DNA of 25,132 nt from CAYLZW01 sp964388085 (GTDB lineage Bacteria > Myxococcota > UBA727 > CAYLZW01), in NCBI GenBank assembly GCA_964388085.1, contig CAYLZW010000058.1:1-25132 (forward strand), read 5' to 3'. Numbering within the stretch: position 1 is the stretch's first letter; each line of letters begins with the position of its first letter. The position numbers were made by a program, and so were the translations under genes. The notes below the pieces were generated by a model. It had not been told where the DNA came from and made no database searches. It worked only from the letters and a program-made list of their open reading frames with translations. Below, one piece after another: positions 15,964 to 22,986 of this stretch.

Positions 15964-17600
15964 GCGTCGTCTCCCCGGCCGGCGTCGCGCCGCTGCTCGC
16001 CGGCCGCGGGCTGGTCGGGCTGTGCGCCTTCGCCGACGACGACGATCTGATGAAGCCGCCCGCTGGCGTCGTGCTCGTGGAGGAGGGCGGCGAAGAGCGC
16101 GTGGTGGCGCTCGACGATCCCGCGGCGCGCGCGGAGCTCTCGGCCTGGGCCCGGCGCCCGAGCGTCGTCGTGGTGCTGGACAGCGCCCGCCCGCAACTGC
16201 GCCGGCTGCTGCGCGCGGGCGTCGACGTGGCGCGCCCGGTCTGCCGGCACACGCTCGAGCGTCTGCTCGGCGGCGCGGAGGACGAGCGGCTCCGCTTCGC
16301 GCGCGACCCAGAGCTCGCTCGCGCGCGGGCGAGAGAGGCGCTGTCGTCGCTGCCGGGCCTCATCGAGCGGGCGGAGACAGGCGGGCAACGAAAGGTCGCG
16401 CGCCTCGAGAGCCTCGTGCTGCGCTCCTTCGCCGCCCTCGAGGACCGCGGCCTGCCCATCGACGTCAAGGGCTGGAAGCTGCTCGTGGAGGAGGCCAAGG
16501 GCAAGATGCAGCTCGCGCGGCAGGAGGTGTTCGCCTGCCTCGGAGACGCGGTCGGCCGCGACCTCTTCGGGGAGCCCGACCTGAACCTCGAGAACGATGG
16601 CGACGTGAAGGCCGTGCTCGAGCGGCTCGAGCGGCGCGCGCTCGACGACGTCGGCAAGCACACCTTGGCGACGCTCACGCACCCGGTCGGGGAGCGCCTT
16701 TTGCGCTACCGCGAGGCGTCCAAGATCGTGTTCACCTACGGCGACAGCTTCCTCGAGCACGTGCGCCGAGACAGCGGGCGCCTGCACGCGACCTTCGTCC
16801 CGCTCGGCGCGTCCACGGGCCGCGTGGCGAGCCGCGATCCGAACCTGCAGAACCTCCCCTCGGACGAGAGCTTTCACAAATGTGTGCGGCCGGGCGAGGG
16901 CCAAAAAGTCGTCACCGCCGACTACGGCACCTGTGAGCTGCGCATCCTCGCCGAGCTGTGTGGCGACGAGAAGTTCCTCGCGGCCTTCGAGCAAGATCTC
17001 GATCTGCACTGCGTCGTCGCCGAAGAGATGTTTGGCGAGCGCGTGACCAAGACGGAGAACGCTCACCTGCGCAAGAAGGCGAAGGCCATCAACTTCGGCC
17101 TCGTCTACGGCATGGGCGCCGCGGCGCTCGGCAACGCCGTCGGCACGGACGCGAACGAGGCCGCGCGCCTGCTCGAACGCTATTTCGAGCGCTTCCCACG
17201 CGTGCGCCGATACCTCGAGGGCAGCGTCGACCAGGCGCTAGCCAAAGGCTACGCGGAGACCGTGGTCGGCCGGCGCCTCAGCTTCGATCCGGACACGCTC
17301 TCCGCCGACAACGCGCGCGGCGAGCTCTCGCGCATCGCCAAGAACATGCCCATCCAGGGGACGAGCGCGGACATGACCAAGCTCGCCATGGTGCGCGTCC
17401 ATGAACGCCTGCTCGAGGACTTTGCCGACGCTGCTCTCATCAACACGGTGCATGACGAGCTCGTCGTCGAGTGTCGCGCGGAGGACGCTGACTCCGTAGC
17501 GCGCGCGGTCGCCATCGAGATGGGCGCGGCTCACTCGACGCTTCTGCGCCGGGTACCGCCGAAGGTCGAGGTGGAGGTCGCGGATCATTGGAAGCATTGA
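15960..17600 (+). CDS. Short family A DNA polymerase without 5' nuclease domain
   Basis: The protein has 546 residues from a GTG that overlaps the binding-protein stop by 4 bp; the longer open frame upstream overlaps that gene and reads as Arg-rich shadow. Polymerase motifs are intact: motif A ADYGTCELR (D321, E326), motif B RKKAKAINFGLVYG (371-384, with K375, F379 and Y383) and motif C VHDE (H498, D499). Residues 1-140 resemble a worn-down 3'-5' exonuclease domain (the VDVARPVCRHTLERLLGG part aligns with that fold), and I see no DxE catalytic motif. The N-terminal 5' nuclease of E. coli Pol I (928 residues) is absent. It should extend DNA without proofreading, as in repair or translesion synthesis, and the main polA is probably elsewhere. 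Motif A has GTCE where most enzymes have SQIE. Confidence 0.93.
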   Translation: MSVVSPAGVAPLLAGRGLVGLCAFADDDDLMKPPAGVVLVEEGGEERVVALDDPAARAELSAWARRPSVVVVLDSARPQLRRLLRAGVDVARPVCRHTLERLLGGAEDERLRFARDPELARARAREALSSLPGLIERAETGGQRKVARLESLVLRSFAALEDRGLPIDVKGWKLLVEEAKGKMQLARQEVFACLGDAVGRDLFGEPDLNLENDGDVKAVLERLERRALDDVGKHTLATLTHPVGERLLRYREASKIVFTYGDSFLEHVRRDSGRLHATFVPLGASTGRVASRDPNLQNLPSDESFHKCVRPGEGQKVVTADYGTCELRILAELCGDEKFLAAFEQDLDLHCVVAEEMFGERVTKTENAHLRKKAKAINFGLVYGMGAAALGNAVGTDANEAARLLERYFERFPRVRRYLEGSVDQALAKGYAETVVGRRLSFDPDTLSADNARGELSRIAKNMPIQGTSADMTKLAMVRVHERLLEDFADAALINTVHDELVVECRAEDADSVARAVAIEMGAAHSTLLRRVPPKVEVEVADHWKH

Positions 17601-17612
17601 CGAGGGGAATCT

Positions 17613-17737
17613 CGCGCCAAGCCGCCAAGCCGCCAAGAGGGACAAGCACAGGGTCTCCCGCAAAGCCGCAAAGCCGCAAAGCCGCAAAGAACCGCCTATT
17701 GAATGTGTTTTCCTTGGCGGCTCGGCGGCTTGGCGCG
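17613..17737. repeat. Octamer-repeat hairpin element with 25-bp inverted repeats
   Basis: The left arm (17613-17637) ends with CCGCCAAG units, and the right arm (17713-17737) is its reverse complement with a single mismatch in 25 bp. Between the arms lie four exact units of CCGCAAAG (17658-17689). Outside the arms, GGAAT on the left mirrors ATTCC on the right with a small gap. No protein is encoded. It sits 12 bp after the polymerase stop and 34 bp before the stop of the convergent small membrane protein, so it may also end transcription. Similar Gly-Cys-Ala-free octamer arrays occur as dispersed intergenic repeats in many GC-rich bacteria; I cannot count copies here. Confidence 0.85.
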
Positions 17738-17771
17738 AAAATTCCTGTTCGCGGCCCGTCACGGCTGAGCG

Positions 17772-18128
17772 CTATTTGCCGGCTCCAATCCACACGACGT
17801 CGACCGTAGCGGACGACGACGTCGTAACGCCGGTCAGGCGCGTGCCCGCTGCGCTCGTCACCTCGACGCCCACGGGCAAGGGCTCGAGACCGAGCCGGGC
17901 GGCGACAACGCCATCCAATTGCGGGGCTGGCGACGCTTGTTCCTTCGGCAGCAGCAAGAGCACCAGCAGCGCGCAGGCGGCAGCGGCTGGGGCGAAGGCC
18001 GCATAGCGGTAGAAGCGGCGCGTCCGTCGCTGCTCGTCGTGTGCGATGCGCGCCCGTAGCGCGGCCAGCCCGCCTGGGGGAGGCGTCAGCTCGGGGAACA
18101 GGCTCTCGTCGCGATCAGGCGCGGACAT
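17772..18128 (-). CDS. Small single-pass membrane protein of the ECF sigma operon
   Basis: The protein has 118 residues with GGAGG eight bases before its ATG, and its start overlaps the end of the sigma factor gene by 14 bp. Residues 1-40 are charged and probably cytoplasmic (LRARIAHDEQRRTRRFYRY). One membrane helix follows (about 43-61, AAFAPAAAACALLVLLLLP), then a periplasmic tail of about 55 residues. The position directly after an ECF sigma gene and the topology fit a minimal anti-sigma factor or sigma regulator, but the N-terminal part has no ZAS zinc motif (HxxxCxxC) and I recognise no family. The C-terminal tail (AGTRLTGVTTSSSATVDVVWIG) looks like a small beta domain. Coding is secure, role inferred. 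Confidence 0.75.
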   Translation of the reverse strand: MSAPDRDESLFPELTPPPGGLAALRARIAHDEQRRTRRFYRYAAFAPAAAACALLVLLLLPKEQASPAPQLDGVVAARLGLEPLPVGVEVTSAAGTRLTGVTTSSSATVDVVWIGAGK

Positions 18129-18648
18129 CAGCGGCCTCCGATTTGTCGAGCTGTGCGCGCAGCAGACTGAGCGCCTTGTTGCGGCGGGAGCCGACCGTGC
18201 CCTCGGGGACGTCGAGGATCGCGGCCACCTCGCGGTAGCTGAGCTCGCTCAGCTCGGTGAGCACCACGACGCGCCGCAAGCGCTCGGGCAGCGCGTCGAT
18301 GGCGCGACGCACGTCCTCGCTCTGGACGCCGTGCTCGACGTGCGCGGCGACGTCGGCGCCGTCGTCCCGTTCACGACCGCCGAGCCCTTCGAGGCTGACG
18401 AGCTGCCAGAGCTTCTTCGAGCGGCGGCGGTTCGACGCCAGGTTCAGCGCGATCTTGTACACGAGCGGCTCCACGGTGCTGACGTCGACGCGCGCGCGCA
18501 TGTTCCAGAGGCGCAAGAAGGCCTCCTGCACGATCTCGGCGGCGTCGTCGCGCTGCCAGACCCAGCGGTACACGACGTTGTACACGCGCTTCTCGAGGCG
18601 CGTGTACAAAGCAGCGAGCGCGGGCTCGTCGAGAGGGGGAGGGGACAT
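18115..18648 (-). CDS. ECF-type RNA polymerase sigma factor
   Basis: The protein has 177 residues, the usual length of extracytoplasmic-function sigma factors. The ATG at 18648 (MSPPPLDEP) has GAGG nine bases upstream, and the frame further upstream is not coding-like. Region 2 is clear: YTRLEKRVYNVVYRWVWQRDDAAEIVQEAFLRLW (about 14-47), the helix that reads the -10 element. Region 4 is LPERLRRVVVLTELSELSYREVAAILDVPEGTVGSRRNKAL, the helix-turn-helix that reads the -35 element. There is no extra C-terminal domain. It is the middle gene of a three-gene minus-strand set: lipoprotein (31 bp upstream), sigma factor, small membrane protein (14-bp overlap). Those partners may sense envelope state and hold the factor inactive. 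A GGAAC sequence lies in the upstream region (19540-19544, minus), but no clear -10 partner is visible. Confidence 0.93.
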   Translation of the reverse strand: MSPPPLDEPALAALYTRLEKRVYNVVYRWVWQRDDAAEIVQEAFLRLWNMRARVDVSTVEPLVYKIALNLASNRRRSKKLWQLVSLEGLGGRERDDGADVAAHVEHGVQSEDVRRAIDALPERLRRVVVLTELSELSYREVAAILDVPEGTVGSRRNKALSLLRAQLDKSEAADVRA

Positions 18649-18679
18649 GGCGCGGAACCTCGTCGTCTCGGACGGGGCG

Positions 18680-19456
18680 TTACTTGCCGACGACGCGCGC
18701 GCGCAGGATGTAGAAGGCGGTGATGGGCTCGGCGGGGGCCGCACCTTTGCGGCTCTCATCGAAGAACGGGTCGCCGGGCAGCGCCTCGTAGCCGGCCTCC
18801 GCGAGCACGAGCAGCTTGTTCGTCTCGAGCTGCGTGCGCGCGCGCACCTTGCCTTGACCGCGCTGGTGGTTCAGGCGCACGTCCGCGAGCACCTTATCGT
18901 CGACGACCGTGACGTTCTGCGTGATGGCCATGCGCGGGCTCTCCACGTCGGCGTGATCGCCGCTGCTCGAGCGCAGCTTCAGCTGATCGAGGAACGCGAG
19001 CTCCATCGGCCCCTGCGTGTCGAGGAGCTGCTTCAGCGCCGGCAGCACCTCGTCGCTGGCGCCGTCGGGCATCTTCGCCTCGGCGGCGGGCCGCCCGAGC
19101 ACGATCCAGTAGCTCATCTCGACGGCGGGCGGCGCGCTCACGGGAGCGTCCTTGAGGCGCGCCACCATCTGCTCGACGCCCTGGTGAAAGCTGGCCGGCG
19201 CCGCGACCAGCAGCTGTCCGCCCGGGGAGAGCGCGACGGAGCCGGCCTTCGTGTCCTTCCCGCGGTACAGCAGCGAGCCGACGACGTTCGAGAGCTCGGC
19301 CGAATACGCGCGTGGCACGTCGTAGCTGCGCAGCTCGAGGGGGGCGTTGGCCGGCGCGAGCGCGGCGCTCGCCACGGGGGTGCCGAGCTGACATGCGGTC
19401 AGGAAGGAGAGCGCCAGGGGAAGCGCCAGCGAGGGAAGCGAGTGACGAGAGAGCAT
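18680..19456 (-). CDS. Lipoprotein with secretin-N-like domain, upstream of ECF sigma gene
   Basis: The protein has 258 residues starting at the ATG at 19456, with a strong GGAGGT site five bases upstream. The signal peptide ends in a clean lipobox, LTAC (Cys22). Residues about 37-100 read RSYDVPRAYSAELSNVVGSLLYRG ... GQLLVAAPASFHQGVEQMVARLKD. That pattern (a short alpha/beta unit then LLVAAP and a helix ending in LLARL) resembles the N-domain or STN modules of secretins and TonB receptors. The rest (about 105-258) is an alpha/beta region of unknown type with WIVLGRPAAEAK and the strand pair VRARTQLETNKLLVLAEAGYE. It is probably a periplasm-facing lipoprotein, co-transcribed with the sigma factor and perhaps part of its signal input. 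The family resemblance is moderate. Confidence 0.8.
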   Translation of the reverse strand: MLSRHSLPSLALPLALSFLTACQLGTPVASAALAPANAPLELRSYDVPRAYSAELSNVVGSLLYRGKDTKAGSVALSPGGQLLVAAPASFHQGVEQMVARLKDAPVSAPPAVEMSYWIVLGRPAAEAKMPDGASDEVLPALKQLLDTQGPMELAFLDQLKLRSSSGDHADVESPRMAITQNVTVVDDKVLADVRLNHQRGQGKVRARTQLETNKLLVLAEAGYEALPGDPFFDESRKGAAPAEPITAFYILRARVVGK

Positions 19457-19728
19457 GGAGACCTCCAGTAGGGTGGCGTCCCGAGTCGCGCGCGGCGCGT
19501 CCGGGAAGGTTTGCTCGTTTCCTACCCGCGAGCCCCCGCGTTCCTTCACGCACGGGCGACGATTTCGTTTTGGTTCTGTAAGTGATTGAAATAGTGTGGC
19601 TTTCCGTCTGCTTTCGCCGGCGGATCATGGCCCGCCCGCGAGCCGAGGTCCGCCGGCAACGCGCCTCGCGCGCGCCGCACAAAGCGGCTACACGGCGCCA
19701 ACCCTCTTGAGCTCGCTCGGAGTCTCCC
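19457..19728. other. Divergent promoter region, about 270 bp
   Basis: There is no gene here. It separates the ECF operon (minus) from the Cys-rich lipoprotein (plus). A clearly AT-richer patch at about 19559-19603 is the best place for promoters. I see no confident sigma-factor consensus pair. Confidence 0.45.
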
Positions 19729-21252
19729 ATGCAGCGCCTCTCGTCTCTCGCGTTCTCCTGCGCGCTCGTCCTCCTCGGCAGCGCTTGCACCGACTGCAGC
19801 GGCACGGGCGACGGCGACGCGGGACCCGCGCCGTCCTTGAGCGACGCCGAGATCAAGGAGCTCTGCGTCATCTACACCGCCGGCTACAACAACTCGTTCA
19901 CCTTCGAGCTGCAGCGCGCGGGCGTCCTCGTCTGCTCCGCCGAGGACCGCTTCGTCGAATTCGACGCGGAGACGCTGCAGGCCTTCGAGGAGGGCTGCGA
20001 GCCCGGCGCGATCTATTACGACATCTTCGCGACGGCGAGCGAAGGCGGCCGCGTCGACATCGACATGGAGAAGACGCGCGCCTGCGTCGAGAAGGGCCGG
20101 GCCCAGCGCGCGAGCACCACCGTCGACCAATACATTCGCGGCGAAGGCGGGCTGTTCGCGCTGCTCGAGGACGCGGACTGCCAGGGCGCCATCACGCCGC
20201 TGGTCGACGAGGGCGGCGAGTGCGTGCAGCAGTGGGACTGCGCCGAGGGCCTGTGGTGCGAGCCCGAGGTGCCCGACTCCGCCACGCTGCGCTGTCAGCA
20301 GCCCGCGCAGGACGGCGAGCGCTGCGGCGGCGCGCGCTATTGCGACGTGGACCTGTACTGCACCGACAACGACGTGGACGACGAGGTGTGCGCGCCGGCC
20401 ATCGCCGAGGGCGCCGACTGCGTGACCGATCCGCTCGGCGCGCGCGGCTGCGTCGTCGGCACCTTCTGTGACGACGCCGACACGGGCCTGTGCCAGCCGC
20501 TGCTCGCCCAGGGCGCGACCTGCATGGACAGCGCGCAGTGCGAGGCGTCGCTCTCGTGCACGGGCGACCCCTTCGCCGATCCGCCGACGCCGGGCACCTG
20601 CGAGCCGACGCCAGCGCCCGTCGCCGACGGACAGGCGTGCGATCCGGAGCTCGATGTCTGCAGCGCGCTCTGCTCCGTCTGCCGCCCCGAGGCGAGCGGC
20701 GGCCCGACGCTGTGCCTCGATCCCGGCGGCGCGGGCGCGTACTGCGAGAGCGATCTGCACTGCCGCGGCGGCTTCGCTTGCAGCGGCGGCGCCTGCACCG
20801 CGCTCCCCGACGTCGAGCTGCCGGCCCTCGGCGAGAGCTGCGACGCGGGCGAGGGCTGCGCCGAAGGCTTCTGCGTCAGCGGTCAGTGCGTCGCCGGAGA
20901 GGAGGGCGATCCCTGTGACGCCGACGCGCTCGAGTGCGCCGGCGACTTCATCTGCGTCGTCGTCGCCACGGCCGGCACCTGTCAGCCGCTGCCGCGGGCG
21001 GGCGAGGCCTGCATCGAGGGGAGCTGCGTGGCGTCCGCCTACTGCAGCGCCGACGACCAATGCGAGACGCTGCGGGAGCCGGGCGCGAGCTGCGAGGACG
21101 ACGTCGAGTGCGCCTCGGGGACCTGTCTGAACGGCGGCACCTGCGCCGCCGCGGGGCCGAGCTGCGATGAGTCGCGCGAGTACTTCATCCAGTTCGTCAC
21201 GCTCGGCCTGATCCTGCCGCTGGTCGTGCGGGTGCGCCGCCGTCGTCGCTAA
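19729..21252 (+). CDS. Large Cys-rich lipoprotein with hydrophobic and Arg-rich C-terminal tail
   Basis: The protein has 507 residues. The signal peptide ends LLGSAC (Cys20), a likely lipidation site. Residues about 36-160 form a domain of unknown type starting LSDAEIKELCVIYTAGYNNSF. Residues about 165-480 hold many short Cys-rich units of the form G-x2-C-x4-(E/D/Q)C-x-(E/A)G-x2-C, for example GGECVQQWDCAEGLWCEPE, GESCDAGEGCAEGFCVSGQC and GASCEDDVECASGTCLNGGTC. These resemble the Dickkopf-like modules common in myxobacterial surface proteins. The end is unusual: a Cys, then FIQFVTLGLILPLVV (hydrophobic), then VRVRRRRR. This Cys / hydrophobic / Arg-rich layout is that of a C-terminal sorting tag such as MYXO-CTERM, although the exact motif differs. 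It probably sits on the cell surface. No enzyme motif is seen. Confidence 0.85.
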   Translation: MQRLSSLAFSCALVLLGSACTDCSGTGDGDAGPAPSLSDAEIKELCVIYTAGYNNSFTFELQRAGVLVCSAEDRFVEFDAETLQAFEEGCEPGAIYYDIFATASEGGRVDIDMEKTRACVEKGRAQRASTTVDQYIRGEGGLFALLEDADCQGAITPLVDEGGECVQQWDCAEGLWCEPEVPDSATLRCQQPAQDGERCGGARYCDVDLYCTDNDVDDEVCAPAIAEGADCVTDPLGARGCVVGTFCDDADTGLCQPLLAQGATCMDSAQCEASLSCTGDPFADPPTPGTCEPTPAPVADGQACDPELDVCSALCSVCRPEASGGPTLCLDPGGAGAYCESDLHCRGGFACSGGACTALPDVELPALGESCDAGEGCAEGFCVSGQCVAGEEGDPCDADALECAGDFICVVVATAGTCQPLPRAGEACIEGSCVASAYCSADDQCETLREPGASCEDDVECASGTCLNGGTCAAAGPSCDESREYFIQFVTLGLILPLVVRVRRRRR

Positions 21253-21306
21253 TGGATTGTCTGCGCGGCGGCCGGGCGTGCCTGTGCCGAGCCGCGCGCG
21301 GATGGT

Positions 21307-21690
21307 ATGGACGTCTTGATGGCGCACGAACCCGAGCCGGCTCGCGCGAGCGTGTGGAGCGCAGCTTCGGCGCTCGTCCTCGCGCTGTGCGTCGGCCTCG
21401 TGGCGCTGTCCGCGTCGTACGACCGCGCAGACGCCGGCCGCGCTGACCTCGGGGCCGCGCTCTCGGACGGCGCCGCCAGTATCGTCACCGCCGCCGAGGC
21501 CCTCCCCGATGACGGCAGCGACGAAGACCACGCGCTCGCGTGTGCCGGTGCCGTCACCCTCCCGCCCCCGCTGGTCCGCACCCTCTCGCGAGCGCGAGCG
21601 CCGGTGGCGACGCACGACCGGCGCCGCTCCCGGCACGAGCCTCCTCTCCCGACCGGCCCTCCCTCCACGACGAGCGAACGCAACACCTGA
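21307..21690 (+). CDS. Small single-pass membrane protein, function unknown
   Basis: A possible 127-residue protein with one hydrophobic segment (about residues 16-37, VWSAASALVLALCVGLVALSA), followed by an acidic segment and a basic, Pro-rich tail. It could start at the ATG at 21307 or at 21319. Neither has a strong ribosome binding site. It lies 54 bp after the Cys-rich lipoprotein and 50 bp before the next membrane protein, and the space would otherwise be an unusual 490-bp gap. I do not recognise a family. The tail from about residue 90 is low-complexity and could be non-coding, so the call is tentative. Confidence 0.45.
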   Translation: MDVLMAHEPEPARASVWSAASALVLALCVGLVALSASYDRADAGRADLGAALSDGAASIVTAAEALPDDGSDEDHALACAGAVTLPPPLVRTLSRARAPVATHDRRRSRHEPPLPTGPPSTTSERNT

Positions 21691-21740
21691 CGCCGACCTT
21701 CGGCGTCTCCCTCGCGTCTCTCATTCGTGGAGCCCTCCTC

Positions 21741-22604
21741 ATGCTCTCTCATCTCGGCGCTCTCGGCGTCAGCGCGCTCGTGTTCCTTCTCGTCGCCGGC
21801 TTTGCTCTCAAGACCTTCTCGTCACTCGATGGCCCACGCTGGGCGCGCATCCTCGCCGGCTGCGCGGCCCTCGGCGCCCTCGGGTTATCGGCCGCCTTCG
21901 TGCTGCCCTTGTTGGTGCCGCCCACCCCCACCGTCTCTGTGTCGCTCTCGAGCGACAGCCCCCGCCAACCGCTCGGCGAGCTCTCGGGCGACTTCATCCT
22001 CGGCGTGCGCGGCCAGCTGCCACCGCTGCGAGAGGGGCAGACCGTGCAGGCGCACTACCACCTGACGCTCCTGCGCGGCGCGGAGACCGTCGAGAAGATC
22101 GACGGCGTCCTCGAGGAGCACTGGGGCCGCCAGCGCGTGGCCGGCCGGGGCAGCGGCACGATGCCCGTCGCCGTCGTCCACACCGAGCGCCAGCACGCGC
22201 TGGCGCCGCTCGACGGGGGCGCGCTCGAGCTCCGGCTCGACGAGCTCGACGCCGCGCTGGATGGTCCGCTCGAGGTGAGCGTGCGGCGCCGTCCGCTGAC
22301 GCCGCGCACGCTGCTCGCCGCGCTCGCCGTGCTGGTGCTGCTCGCGGCGCTCTCCGACGTCGCCCGAGGCAAGGAGAGCTACGCGGCCGTGGCGGTCGCC
22401 GGTGTCGGTGGGTTCGCGCTGCTGCTGAACGAGACCCAGCCGCCGGTGTCCTTCGGCAGCGTGAGCACGATGGCGATGATCGCGGGCGTCGCGGCCCTGG
22501 TCCTCGGCGGGCTCGCCCGCCTGCTCGCGAGACGGGTCTGGACCTTCGTGTCACGACGGCCGGCGGCCGGGCTGCCGGGGCAGCAAGTGGCCGACGCTGA
22601 CTAA
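21741..22604 (+). CDS. Multi-pass membrane protein with soluble central domain, function unknown
   Basis: The protein has 287 residues from the ATG at 21741, with GGAG nine bases upstream; the longer frame upstream is not coding-like. Two hydrophobic helices (about 4-24 and 36-59) precede a soluble region (about 63-185) beginning PTPTVSVSLSSDSPRQPLGEL and containing strand-rich text such as GDFILGVRGQLPPLREGQTVQAHYHLTLL. Three further helices follow (about 190-208, 215-233 and 245-268), then a basic tail. The soluble part probably faces the periplasm. No known domain is recognised, and there are no cofactor motifs. It precedes the nitric oxide reductase genes by 243 bp and is probably a separate transcription unit. 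Confidence 0.75.
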   Translation: MLSHLGALGVSALVFLLVAGFALKTFSSLDGPRWARILAGCAALGALGLSAAFVLPLLVPPTPTVSVSLSSDSPRQPLGELSGDFILGVRGQLPPLREGQTVQAHYHLTLLRGAETVEKIDGVLEEHWGRQRVAGRGSGTMPVAVVHTERQHALAPLDGGALELRLDELDAALDGPLEVSVRRRPLTPRTLLAALAVLVLLAALSDVARGKESYAAVAVAGVGGFALLLNETQPPVSFGSVSTMAMIAGVAALVLGGLARLLARRVWTFVSRRPAAGLPGQQVADAD

Positions 22605-22847
22605 CCCAACGCGAGTGGTCGGGGGGGAGGGCGCCCTTTTGGCGACGCGCCTCCGTACAGCGGGCGATTACAACGCAGGGCCTGCGTCGTGATCGTCCGT
22701 TGTGCACGCACCTTCGGTCACGCGGGAGCCGCCGCCCGGCGTCGCCGCACCCCGCGCAGGGCCTCAGCCGATCGCCACGACAAAGGCCCGCCGGTCCGCT
22801 CCGTGCATAGGCGCCGGCCAACGTCGACGTCACGCCGAGGAGCGCGC
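22605..22847 (+). promoter_or_regulatory. Upstream region of the nitric oxide reductase operon
   Basis: This 243-bp gap has no gene. It contains a long imperfect palindrome (listed separately) and, near its end, the perfect 10-bp palindrome ACGTCGACGT at 22821-22830, 18 bases before the ATG. I found no FNR/NnrR box (TTGAY-N4-RTCAA) and no sigma-54 site. Confidence 0.45.
22661..22699. promoter_or_regulatory. 39-bp near-palindrome, possible operator or terminator hairpin
   Basis: The arms 22661-22679 and 22681-22699 are reverse complements at 16 of 19 positions around a single central g at 22680. The innermost cgcagg / cctgcg is perfect. As RNA, two of the mismatches become G-U pairs, so it could also fold into a hairpin after the upstream membrane protein gene; no U-tract follows. 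As DNA it could bind a dimeric regulator of the nor genes. Confidence 0.5.
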
Positions 22848-22973
22848 ATGAACGCGGAGAAGCTCTATTCGCCGTTCAAATGGTTGAGTTACCTGGTCCT
22901 CCTGCTGATGGCGCTCGCCGTCACGTACGCGGGCTACATCGCCGTCCTCCACTGGCCGCGCATCGGCGTCTGA
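22848..22973 (+). CDS. 41-residue membrane peptide of the nor operon
   Basis: A short frame starts at the ATG at 22848 with GAGGAG upstream and ends 13 bp before the cytochrome gene. It has a charged N-terminus (MNAEKLYSPFKW), one transmembrane helix (about 13-34) and a short HWPRIGV tail. Its ribosome binding site and tight spacing support a real gene. It resembles, in size and topology, the small accessory subunits found with heme-copper oxidases and NO reductases (CcoQ-like), but similarity in sequence cannot be judged here. A structural or assembly role for the reductase is inferred. Confidence 0.75.
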   Translation: MNAEKLYSPFKWLSYLVLLLMALAVTYAGYIAVLHWPRIGV

Positions 22974-22986
22974 GGCGGCGGCGCAC

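Noticed and set aside
19536..19560. GGAAC as ECF -35 element for autoregulation of the sigma operon
   Set aside because: GGAAC is present on the minus strand (19540-19544), but no convincing -10 element lies 16-17 bases downstream, and a five-base match is common by chance.
19546..21636. Long minus-strand frame opposite the Cys-rich lipoprotein
   Set aside because: The plus-strand protein has a lipobox and ordered Cys modules. The minus frame is Ala/Arg/Val-rich without recognisable structure.
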